Below, piece by piece: positions 33,335 through 44,159 of a stretch of 64,000 nt of DNA. Under the pieces are notes generated by a model. The model worked only from the letters and a program-made list of their open reading frames with translations, searched no databases and was not told the DNA's origin. Origin of the DNA: Dipteris shenzhenensis (Eukaryota; Polypodiophyta; Polypodiopsida; Gleicheniales); the NCBI GenBank assembly GCA_047967505.1, contig CM106538.1, one strand, 5' to 3'. The first letter of the stretch is position 1; the number at the start of each line of letters is the position of its first letter. Made by a program: the position numbers and the translations under genes.

Positions 33335-36300
33335 TGTTAGATACCAATGCTCCACTCTCGTGTAACTATGCGGGAACCAGCTAACTCTACTTGTAAGCCC
33401 CCCATATGAGGAGAAGGCATTTGAGTAGCTCAGTTATCCGGTAGGTCCTGGTTTGGACACCAGATGGGGGCCATGTGTGGCCTGATGGCTGGACGGCTTC
33501 AGATAGAGTTGGCACACCGCCAACTAGGCTACATGCAAGTGCAGGAAGGCATCCCTTAACTGACCGCACTGAGGGTAGACAGAGCATTTCCTGGGGCAGT
33601 CCACTCTCGGGTTGTGGGGCCCGTTTGGAGCCTTAAATGATCTCGGATGGCTCTGGGCCGAACGGAGACCGTACGTCAGTTGCTCTTTTTTGTGCACCAA
33701 TTCTATCGTATGGTTGGTGGCCTATTTCGAGACTGACCCCCAGTCGACCATTTTGGGCGGACTAGGTCAGTCACCCAATTGAGCCTAACCAACTACGACT
33801 GGTGGCTATATAAGAGCAAGCCCGTGAAGCCCATTTCATCATTGGCTACAGCAACCCTGATTCCTTAGCATCCATTCTCCGTCTTCTACTGTTTCCAGCA
33901 CGCCATCGAAGCTTCTTTCACAGGAGCGCATGGTTGGGAGGCAGCGCCATCTATTGTATCAGTTCTACAGTAATCAAATTTTTTGATTCTCCATATTATC
34001 TTGTTTTCTCTCTTGCGTACAAGATCCTCTTATCTGTTCAGCACAGACGTTGTATTATTTTCTTACATGGTATCAGAGCTTGGACTCTAGCAAGAAGATT
34101 TGGTAGTGTGTTTCTGTTTGCGATTGCGAGCAGATTGTGAGAGATAGCCCAGCCCGCAAGACTGTGAATCCCACTGTTCGGTGAAAGCGGAAAGTTGGAC
34201 GGCTCTAACTATCCACTTTGGAAGTTCAAGATGAAGACCATCCTAAGTGCATATGAGCTTTGGGACACTACTATTGGGGTAGACATGAGGCCGGTTGCGA
34301 GACCGGATCCAGCCAATGCAAGACAACAGATAGTACCAACTGTGGATGAGATTCTCGCATGGACAAGAAGAAATGCAGATGCGCTGTGTTCTATTGTCTG
34401 CAGTGTTAGTGATTCCATCATGGCGTTAATTCAACATGTCACCACATCGGAGGAGACATGGACGGTCTTGAAAAATTAATACAAGACCACGAATCAGATG
34501 CGGATTCAGAATCTGGAGACTCAACTCGTGAACGAGAAGTTGTCTGAGTCTGAAGCGACAGAGAAGTTCATCACCAGGGTGAAGAATCTGCGCGATCAGA
34601 TGACTGCGATTGGCATCACCATCACCAGCGAGAATCTAGCATGAAGGTGCATACGGATTCTCCCACCAAAGTACAATGGTCTTGTTACGGTGCTAAATAC
34701 GCAGAATAGAAATCCGCCCCTCAACTTTGAGGATTTCAGCACGATGCTTCTGGAGGAGGAGATGCCTCAAAAGACGAGGACTGGAAAAGATTCGACTTTC
34801 TCGACCGGATCAAAGAAAGGTAAGGGTAAGGACTCTGGTAACCCATCTTCTTCTGATGATAAAAAGAGAAAGAAGAAGATCAAGTGCTTCTATTGCAACA
34901 AGGCAAGGCACAAGCAGAACGAGTGCCGAAAGAAGATTGTAGGTGAGAAGTGAGAAGAACGAAGTAAAGAAAGAGTCCAGCAACAACGTGCAGGCAGTAC
35001 TAATAGAGCTGTTCGTAGCAATTGAGGAGATTTGCACAGAGGTAGTTCATGTACCTGCGGATGATGAACCTTGGATCATTGACAGTGGTGCATCACGCCA
35101 CATGACCAGTCAGAAGGATTGGTATACCTCTCTACAGCCGATAGGGAATGACATTCTGGTAGCAGTCGGCAATGATGCAAAATGTCTAGCAAAAGGAAAA
35201 GGTATGATTGCTCTCAAGTCAGATGGAGTTGTAAAATAGTTGTCCGATGTTCTTTATGTGCCAGATATCAAGAGGAACTTGTTGTCTGTTTTCGCGATCA
35301 CGGATCGGGGACTCAAAGTTCAATTCGATAAGAATGGTGCACAGATTCTGGATCTTCAAGGGAAGGTTGTTGGTAAAGGTATACGGTGCAACAACATTTA
35401 CGAACCCTCAACTTTCAGTGCTCGAGCGGATGTGAAGAACACTAAGCTATGGCATGAGAGGTTTGGTCATCTAAACCTTAGTTCTTTGAAGGAGATGCAT
35501 AAAAGTGGAATGATTGCAGACCTACCAGAAATTTCAGATCTGCCCGATGTATGTGAAGCTTGCATGATGGGCAAGCAGCATCGGCATCCCTTTCCTAAAG
35601 AGGCCAGCAAGGCAAAGGCTCCTCTAGAGCTCGTACACATGGACCTCTACAAAAAGATGGAGACGGAAGCTTTGGGTGGTTCCTACTACTTCATGACACT
35701 GATCGACAACTACAATAGAAGGATATGGATATACTTCCTGAAGACTAAAGACGAGGCTTTTAGTAGGTTCAAGGAATGGCATGTAATGGTCAAGAAAGAT
35801 ACGGGGAGGAAGGTGAAGAAGTTGAGATCAGATAGAGGTGGAGAGTTCACATCAACTGAATTCAAAAGTTACTACAAAAGTCATGGAATCAAGAGGTAGA
35901 AACCCCTGCCACATACATCACAGCAAAATGGAGTAGCAAAACGCAAGATGCGCGTCATCTGCAAAATGGGCCGGAGTATGATGAAAGGGAAAGATTTGCC
36001 AAAGACTTTCTAGGCTGATGCATGTAACACTGCAGTTTACATCTTGAATCATAGCTACACGAAGGCTGTGAATGGGATGACTCCACTGCAAGCCTTTTTT
36101 GGTAAGAAACCTTCAACTGCATATTTCAGAGTTTTTGGATGTGACTGTTTTGTGCATGTCCCTGATGCTACCAGGACCAAATGGGAACCGAAGAGCTAGA
36201 AGTGTATTTTCTTGGGTTACAGTGTGAGGAGGCGAAGGTTACCGTCTCTATAACCCTGTTACCAAGAAAGTAATTGTAAGTCGCGATGTGGTCTTCTCAA

Positions 36301-38910
36301 AACAGTCGCATCGATTGGAGGAGGATGCTTCCTTCCCAGACAACGAGGACCAGGATATCCATCTAGTACCGCCACCAATAGCAGACCGAACTCCCCCAAT
36401 GGTGCTTGGGAGGATTCAAGACAAAGAAGATGAAGAAGAGCCTGCAGAACCACAACAGCAACGGCCATTCCCGAAGTGGCTAAAGCAGCTTTTGGACAGT
36501 AGAGAACCTCCAGCCATTGAGGAGGAACCATCCGAACACCGCCGGTCCAAGAGATTAGAAGAGCAAAGAAGGACGCACGAACACTTGGTCAACTATGCTT
36601 TGATGACAGAAGTGATTCGTGCTAATGAACCCAAGTGTCTTGAAGAGGCATAGGGTGATGATAGGTGAATGGAGGCTATGCAGTCGAAGTATGGCTCCAT
36701 AATGAAGAACAACACTTGGGACCTTGTGGATCGACCACCAAAATGTAAGGTAATTGGAACCAAGTGGGTGTACAAGACCAAGTACAAGTCCGACGACACG
36801 TTGGATAAGTACAAGGCTCGGCTCGTGGCAAAAGGATTTGCACAGGTACATGGTTTTGATTATCAAGATACTTTTGCTCCCACAGCTCGACTAACCACAA
36901 TTCACAGTGTTTTGGCTTTAGCTGCCCAGGGAAGTTGGCCCGTGTTTCAAATGGATGTGAAATCTGCCTTTCTGAATGGAGATCTCAAGGAGGAGGTATA
37001 CGTGGAACAACCGCCAGGTTTTGAGATCCCTGGTTCAGAAGGTAAAGTTTGCAAACTGAAGAAGACACTTTAGGGCTGAAACAGGCCCCACGAGCGTGGT
37101 ACCAGCTAATTGATGCCTACTTTTTGCAAAACGGGTTCAAGAGGAGCCCATCTGATGCAAATTTGTACATCTTCAGAGAAGGAGGCACGTGTATGATCGT
37201 GGTCCTTTATGTGGACGACCTTGTCATAACAGGGAACCATGAAAAGAAGATCTCCCAGACGAAGCATTTGCTAGGAAGAGTTTGAAATGACAGACCTCGG
37301 ACTGATGCATTTCTGTTTGGGGATTGAAGTTTGGCAGGAGCCAAAACAGATCTTCATTTCAGAGCTGAAGTATGCTGGAGAGATACTAAAGGCATTTGGC
37401 ATGGCTGAGTGCAAGACAGTTGGTACCCCTATGGAGGTTGACGCGAAGCTCTCAAACGAGGATTCATCACCACTGGTGGACGAAGCGAAGTACAGAAGGC
37501 TTGTGGGCAGCTTGATTTACCTATGCAACACACGGTCGGACATCAGTTTTGCGACTGGTGTACTAAGCAGGTTTTCCAATAAGCCTCGGGAGAACCATTG
37601 GAGGGCAGGGATGCGGGTGCTGAAATACATCAAAGGCACACTTGATTATGGCATCACCTATATCAAGGGCAACATCTTGACCGGATTCTGTGACTCGGAT
37701 TGGGCAGGAGACGTGGACAGCAGGAGATCAGTGACGGGGTACTGTTTCTCACTTGGATCTGGAGTTGTGTCATGGGTCAGCAAGAAGCAACCCACAGTTG
37801 ATCTTTCTTCTACCGAGGCCGAGTACAAATCTGCATGCTTTGCTTCCTGTGAGGCAGTGTGGTTGAATAGGATTTTGGGGGACATGGGTGCAGTGCAGAA
37901 CAAGCCTACGCAGTTATCATGTGACAATCAGAGTTGCATGGCGATTGCAAAGAACTCGGTGTTCCACGCTCACACAAAACACATTGAGATTCAATCTCAC
38001 TTTGTACGCGAGCTCATCATGGATGGAGAGGTCTACTTGGTGTACTGTCCGACTACAGAGAATGCTGCGAACATCTTCACGAAGGCTCTTGGAAGAGACT
38101 TGCTGGAGAGGCATCTTCATCGACTTGGCATTGGGCCGAAAAAGTAAGTTCACTTGTGGGTGGACATTGAGGAGGGGTGTTAGATATCAATGCTCCACTC
38201 TCGTGTAACTACGCAGGAACCAGCTAACTCTACTTGTAAGCCCCCCATATGAGGAGAAGGCATTTGAGTAGCTCAGTTATCTGGTAGGTCCTGGTTTGGA
38301 CACCAGATGGGGGCCATGTGTGGCCTGATGGCTGGACGGCTTCAGATAGAGTTGGCACACCACCAACTAGGCTACATGCAAGTGCGGGAAGGCATCCCTT
38401 GACTGACCGCACTGAGGGTAGACGGAGCATTTCCTGGGGCAGCCCACTCTCGGGTTGCAAGGCCCGTTTGGAGCCTCAAATGATCCCGGATGGCTCTGGG
38501 CCGAACGGGGATCGTACGTCAGTTGCTCTATTTTGTGCACTGATTCTATCGTATGGTCGGTGGCCTATTTCGAGACCGACCCCCAGTCGACCATTTTGGG
38601 CGGACTGGGTCGATCACCCAATTGAGCCTAACCGACTACGACTGGTGGCTATATAAGAGCAAGCCCATGAAGCCCATTTCATCATTGGCTACAGCAACCC
38701 TGATTCCTTAGCATCCAGCCTCCGTCTTCTACTATTTCCAGCATGCCATCGATGCTTCTTTCACAGGAGCGCACGGTTGGGAGGCAGCGCCATCTATTGT
38801 ATCAGTTCTACAGTAATCAAATTTTTTGATTCTCCATATTATCTTGTTTTCTCTCTTGCATACGAGTTCATGTTATCTATTGAGCACAGACGTTGTATTA
38901 TTTTCTTACA
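33335..38910 (+). mobile_element. Copia retrotransposon, complete but old (5.6 kb, 733-bp LTRs)
   Basis: The 5' LTR is 33335-34067 and the 3' LTR 38178-38910, each 733 bp, starting tgttag and ending cttaca. The target duplication GTTCT lies at 33330-33334 and 38911-38915. The primer-binding site tggtatcagagc (34068-34079) abuts the 5' LTR and is a perfect initiator tRNA-Met complement. A purine tract gaggagggg (38169-38177) abuts the 3' LTR. By eye the LTRs differ at some 30-40 positions, so this insertion is much older than the one at 55-61 kb. A different copia lineage from the 24-kb and 55-kb elements, it is the likely source family of the fragments at 7.5-12 kb and 17 kb. Confidence 0.95.
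34195..38147 (+). pseudogene. Copia gag-pol of the 33-38 kb element, disrupted
   Basis: Ordered blocks: gag (DGSNYPLWKFKMK, 34198 on), CCHC knuckle CFYCNKARHKQNEC (about 34887-34928), protease DSGASRHM (about 35080), integrase (LWHERFGHLN; VHMDLYKKME; LRSDRGGEF), RT (MEAMQSKYGS at 36669; QMDVKSAFLNGD; VVLYVDDLV at about 37200) and RNase H (DSDWAGDVDSRRS, STEAEY, CDNQS) ending HRLGIGPKK-stop at 38147. Stops at 34477-34479, near 34642, 35237-35239 and 35897-35899, plus frame changes near 34950, 37060 and 37285, break it. No start ATG precedes the gag block. Non-functional. Confidence 0.93.
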
Positions 38911-38915
38911 GTTCT

Positions 38916-39450
38916 AGCTTTGAAAATAGCATTACGAGTGTATTCATTATTTTTTGACCTTTTTTAAGTTCTAGCATTATGAGTCTATTCATAATTTTTT
39001 GACCTTTTCTAAGTCTAGTTCTAAACTTGGACTTTAGACAAGTCCAAAATTTTTGAATTTAGTGTGTTACTCACATCACTTTCATACCATACCTGCATGT
39101 GGTAGGAGCTTATTCCTACTATCAAGTTGCACCCATTCAATGATTGCTCCTTGTTGTTGCTAATCACTTGCACTCGATACCTCCAATGACTATCTTTATG
39201 CATTTCAATCATCTTCCTTGTTGGCCAAATAGCAACAAATGAAGCATTGGTAGAGTGGGTGGTAGATGGAGAAAAAATCTCTCACTCTATACCACTGAGA
39301 GATGGAGTTGTCTTTGTGCACTCATTTTTCCTTCTTCAAGGCCTCCTTCCATAGACATAGCAGTTTTTGTGGCTAGATGCTCTCATTGAAAGTTCTAAAG
39401 GGAGTATTACAATAAAGGCTTCTCCTCGCTACTACATGGATGGCAATTAG
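38916..39450. other. No recognised feature
   Basis: AT-rich flank of the copia element. It contains a 50-bp phrase duplicated in tandem ('tattcat.attttttgacctttt..taag', about 38940-39015). No gene. Confidence 0.4.
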
Positions 39451-41030
39451 TGTTGAGAGTTGTGGTGCCATGAGCACATAATTAGAGGCTAAGGTATGGT
39501 ATAGGAAAGAATCAAAGTAGCCACCCTAGGATGTGGGCTACATGATGTGGAGAAGATTTCCACAAGGAAAAATGTGGATGAGAGGATCCCACATGGTTTG
39601 ACTATTCTAAGGGCTCTCTCTATATAAGAAGCCTATCATGTATTGTTGATTACAAACATTTTGGAATAGATTGAGTGTTTGCTACCATATGTCTTTCTCT
39701 TGGTGTTTTGATCCTCCTTGATCGCTCACTTTGTCATGGTATCAGAGCTCCCTTGCCTTCCGTTGAGGCATTGAGATCCTTGTGAGAGAAATTGGTGTTT
39801 TCATTCTTTCATTCCGTTGATGAGAGAAATTTCCATCCACTTTCAGAGGATTCCATCCATTCTTCCACTATTTTGAGAGAGAGAGAGTTTCCTTGTGTTC
39901 ATTTCTTCGTATGAGTCCTTCCTCAGATTTCAGTTGGAGAGGAAGAGAGATCTATTCTTCTTATTGTGAGAGTTTGACTCTTGAGAGATGTTCTTCTCTT
40001 AATCTGAGAGAAAGATATATTTGTATCATAGATATCTGTCCATTTGATATCATTGTGAGAGAAAGAGTCTGAGAGAGCCTCTCAACGACATCCTACAAGC
40101 CTCTTATTGACTTCTATTGCACCTCCAAGTGGACTGCCAGCAGTCCAACGCCATAGCTGTTGCTATTGATATTTCTTGTAAATTGGGAGGCTCCTTTGCC
40201 TCGTGCATAGCCTGCACCAATGCTGCTGTAGCAAGAGCCTTGATGTTTTGGTTCCTCATGTACGCAGTTGAAGAACAATCTCGAAAGAGCTGAAGAGCAT
40301 GATCAGAAATGTCTCGTTCTAGGACTAGCAAAGAAGACACTTTTACAATTTGAAAGCAAGCTCTCAAATTTTCCACCATGCTCATAGTCCCACCCACAGA
40401 CTCTAGATTAACTGCTCCAGGAGAGCACAGAGGATCCAAAAGGACACGCTCCAGTAAGGCTCTCCATTGACCTACGCTACCCCTACAATAGCCAACTCCT
40501 CTGATCAACTGTGCCTACAATGACTTTTGCACCGCTCTTCTAGAGATAATGCCTGTGCTCCTCTAAGCTCCATCAGCAATTCTCCAGCCTCCTCACAGTG
40601 CAGCTCTGGAAACCACCACCGGATGGTGACTAGCGACCACGAACTCCTTCAATTTAGTTAGCTCCTTAGGTGTTACAAGCCTCGCGACTCTCGCCTCAAC
40701 GATGCTCCTCTCCAACAATGCTCCTACAAAGCCAGCAACACAGCAACGCGCAACGCCATAGCCGCTCTATAGGCACTCCTGCTCCTCACTTCCCCACATC
40801 TCCGTTGCTCCCCGCATCTCCGTTGTCGACCTTCCAGCCTCAAAGTTTTCCTCCTTCTTCTTCTTCTTCCTCTAAGGTTGAACCTTAAGCCACGTGGCAG
40901 TCCCTTGACAAGTTATGTCGCAGATAAGCCACTCAACCACATGACCTTAGGTTAGCCTATGGTTGAGTTCAGTTGTGTGGGTTACCGTGACCATAGTTAA
41001 GTTGAATAAACCTCTAGTTACCATGTGGCA
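39451..41030 (+). mobile_element. Truncated LTR element related to the 9.3-kb element (one LTR plus interior)
   Basis: An LTR at 39451-39736 starts tgttgagagttgtggtgccatgagcac, the same first 27 bases as the minus-strand LTR of the 9319-11929 element. It ends tttgtca, directly followed by a perfect tRNA-Met primer site tggtatcagagc (39737-39748). The interior to about 41030 has no pol frame and ends in a 'taggttagcctatggttgag'-type region resembling the 10.3-10.5 kb motifs. No 3' LTR was found, so the right boundary is approximate. Confidence 0.65.
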
Positions 41031-41350
41031 TAGTGTCACCTAAGCACATAGCCCCGCTAAGCACAGTGTATTTGTAGCATGTGAATGCCCCTTGTGCCAC
41101 ATCATCATCCCTCTTCTTTCTTCATAAAGACTTCGGCAAGCCATAACTCTCAATCCAGAAAGAATTTGCATGCGCTCCAAAAAGAAAAAATAATCTTTTT
41201 TTCGAGCTCTACGCACTGTCAACTCAAATTTTCAGCCATAGACTCAGATCCGAGACATTTTCACCACTCATAGACGAGCCACCACAATGCCGGGTTTTGG
41301 TTCATGAGTTCCAGCTCTTTCTCTCAGCTTGCTTTAGATAGCAAATAGCA

Positions 41351-41380
41351 CATGATATGATATGATATGATATGATATGC
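41351..41380 (+). repeat. Pentanucleotide microsatellite (gatat)n
   Basis: About five consecutive copies of the unit atgat/gatat. Confidence 0.9.
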
Positions 41381-41436
41381 TTTGTACTTGACTTTGCTTG
41401 AGCTACTGAGCTCTCTTTATTTCAACATAGTCCTTA

Positions 41437-41542
41437 GCAATGTTCTTAGCACGCCCTTTGCTCCAGCCCTTTGTGGCTTGTATGAGTTTTTCCCTTTTGG
41501 TGTCACTTTGTCCCATAGGCCCGCGAGGCCTCCCATGGATGT

Positions 41543-41576
<34 letters not shown>
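41437..41576 (-). repeat. Dispersed repeat ending in a microsatellite, copy 1
   Basis: On the minus strand this reads from a (GA)n run into 'atccatgggaggcctcgcgg', 'gcctatgggacaaagtg', 'acaagccacaaagggctgga' and 'gcaaagggcgtgctaag'. The same order occurs at 54300-54420 (plus), and its beginning also at 49500-49550. It may be the 3' end of a non-LTR element, where a microsatellite tail is common. Confidence 0.6.
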
Positions 41577-41578
<2 letters not shown>

Positions 41579-42412
41579 CTACCATTATAGTTTCACATAG
41601 CTATGCACATAGGTTGGGAATTGTGGGGTAAGAAAGGTTAGAAAGAAGGGAAGTGGATAGAAAAAGACCTAGTGGTGCTTCCTAACAGCACCTCATTGTT
41701 GATGTAGTGCTACTACGAAGCACAACAGTGGATGTATTGTGATCAAATTATCTAGTATTGTAGTCAGAAGAGGCCATCTAAGATGGAGTACGATGGTTAA
41801 GGGCAGAAGAGGGTTGCAGAGGGAGGAGAAGAAGCCATCAAACACTGGCAGAGAAGTGGTAAAGAAGCGAGGAGCATTAGGAGGGGGCAGGTCTGAGATC
41901 ACGAAGGGAGTCATTGTGTGCAGTTTGCTTTGCTAAGGTAAGTTATCAGTTTGGCACCGCTAATGAAATCGATTTGATCCCCTATGCTACTAACGTACCC
42001 ACACAAGGATCTGGTGTTGCTCTCGAGATGTGGTTCCTTATGAGAAGTATCGTGAGCACCACATCAATTGAGACACAGCCACTAGAAAGCTGCTAAGAAT
42101 CATCATCCCGTAAGACTACCCATCGAATGAGTAGCAAAGAATGAGAGGAAGGGGAGGAAGCAGCAGGGAGCAAGAGGCAAAGAGCAACATAGGGCAACAA
42201 ACAACGGGGGCAGCAAGGCCAAAAGGAGAGGTTGTGAATGACAAGAGGAGGGGAGGGAAGTGGCAGCATACATTCATAATTTTGGTAGTACATGGAAGTT
42301 GAAATTTCAAAACTTAGAGTGATTGCAGAATGCGGGCAGTAATTTAGTTATAGGAAAGCCAAATTCCTTTGGAGTATATGTATATAAATGTGTGTGTGTG
42401 TGTGTGTGTAGA

Positions 42413-42904
42413 TAGTCCCATCAATAATTGACCTACAATTAATTCCATCAATTGGATAAAAGGGAAACTTATAAAGAAAAAATGTTTGAGACATCTAAGT
42501 TAAAAAATGCAACTAGAGTTTGTAAAAATTTTGATCAAAATTAAGATTTTTTAATAATATTGAGTTTGACAAACATAATATTGAAAAATATGGTGAATCC
42601 TTACGCAGTCTAGGTTCCGAAATCGGGTCCACTTACCTACCATCATCCAAACAAACTGTGTTAGAACATCATAGTAACATTTAGGTAGCCAGGTAATGCC
42701 TATTTTCCCCGCCTTGTTATCGCTTTACCTAAGAAAGTTTAAGTCACAAGTGGAGTAAGGAGCGAATGAGTGCATGGGTTGAGAAGGGATTAAAGGAGGT
42801 ATGGGACAATTAGTGACCTTGGTGTGTGGGATGGTTAAAAAGAGAGTGTAAAGGGAAGATTTAACAAAGGATACATAAAAGAATGATTTATAGTTGAGGA
42901 AGTA

Positions 42905-42940
<36 letters not shown>
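42413..42940 (+). repeat. Direct repeat of about 530 bp, copy 1 (partner 43355-43905)
   Basis: It starts 'agtcccatcaataattga', runs through 'gaatccttacgcagtctaggttcc', 'aagtcacaagtggagtaag' and 'gcatgggttgagaagg', and ends in a (TG)n tract after 'gaatgatttatag'. All blocks recur in order at 43355-43905 with about 10 percent differences and small indels. Confidence 0.85.
42908..42938 (+). repeat. (TG)n microsatellite
   Basis: About 15 TG units, followed by a short GA run. A shorter TG run lies at the same place in the partner repeat (about 43890-43904). Confidence 0.9.
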
Positions 42941-42947
<7 letters not shown>

Positions 42948-43354
42948 AAAAAAGAGAGAAATTTACTAAGAAAAATTGTTATTATTATTTTATTTTTATT
43001 TTTATTTTATTTTTTTTTGGTGTGTTTGTGTTTTTGGCCCATCCCCAATCCAGAGGGTAAGACCACATGGTGGGGAGTAAGCCCACCATGTGAAACTTAC
43101 TCCCCCTCTACTGATAATAAGTGAGCAAAAGTGAATCTATATGATAAGTGTCAAAATGAAAAAATGATACCAATAGTAAATACGTAAACCACTTCTAGAA
43201 AATAGATATAAAAGTTAGTAAAAAAATAAGACGGATCACAAAATGACTAGGGATTATCCATGCTAAAGAATTGTCCAATGGATGTGAATTAACTGTACGG
43301 CACTAACCCGACCAAAGGCTAGTTGAAAAATTAAATTGTATGTTTAGATTAAAA
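42941..43354. other. Spacer between the two 530-bp repeats, no gene
   Basis: AT-rich with a 'ttattttatttttattttta' stretch (about 42985-43015). No coding or RNA feature recognised. Confidence 0.5.
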
Positions 43355-43905
43355 AGTCCCATCAATAATTGAGCCATACAATTAATTCCATCAATTGGAT
43401 AAAAAGTATAAAAAGGAAAACATATAAGGAAAAAATGTTTGAGACATCTAAGTTGAAAATGCAAAAACGAGAGTTTACAAAAATTAAGAATTTTTAATAT
43501 TATTGAGTTTGACAAATAAAATATTGAGAAAAGATATCAAATCCTTAGACAATTGAGATTCCAAGGTCAAAGTCCACTTACCTGCCACCATCCAAACAAA
43601 CTTAGTGTTAGAACATCGTAACATTTGGGTAGACATGTAATGCCTATTTTTCCGGACTTCTTATCACTTTAGGAATATAGACAACCATATGGATTCTTAG
43701 ATAATTTTAAAAAAAATTAAGTCACAAGTGGAGTAAGAAGCAAATAAGTGCATGGGTTGAGAAGGTAAAGGAGATATAGGATGATTAGTAGCCTTGGTGT
43801 ATGGAGTGGTTAAAAAGAGTGTGTAAAGGGGAGATTTCCCGAGGGGGTACATAAAAGAATGATTCATAGTTGGGAAAGTATACATGCATGTGTGTGTGTG
43901 TGTGA
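43355..43905 (+). repeat. Direct repeat of about 530 bp, copy 2
   Basis: Partner of 42413-42940, in the same orientation, about 945 bp downstream. Both copies end in TG microsatellites, suggesting the microsatellite belongs to the duplicated unit. Confidence 0.85.
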
Positions 43906-44100
43906 GAGAGAGAGTGGATTTCACCAAAAAAACTATTTTTTTCTTTTGCGAGGAGGGGTGAAGAGAGGTTACCAGAGACATGACTCTAGTAGATTGCCTC
44001 CACAAATTTCATAGCTTGAGCGATCAAACCACAATTCTCAAAGTGCTCTGCGAATGACCACAAACCGTTTTGTGACACCTTCCATGTCCACCAAAGACTC

Positions 44101-44152
44101 TGTGTGTGTGTGTGTGTGTGCGCGCGCGCGTGTGTGTGTGTGTGTGTGTGTG
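44101..44152 (+). repeat. Compound (TG)n(CG)n(TG)n microsatellite
   Basis: Ten TG units, five CG units and eleven TG units in an unbroken 52-bp alternating purine-pyrimidine tract, a classic candidate for Z-DNA formation. Confidence 0.95.
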
Positions 44153-44159
44153 CATACAT

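Noticed and set aside
33425-33475. tRNA-like 'tagctcagtt' and 'ggtttggacacc' words in the copia LTR
   Set aside because: They occur in both 733-bp LTRs, no cloverleaf can be completed, and the surrounding sequence is plainly LTR.
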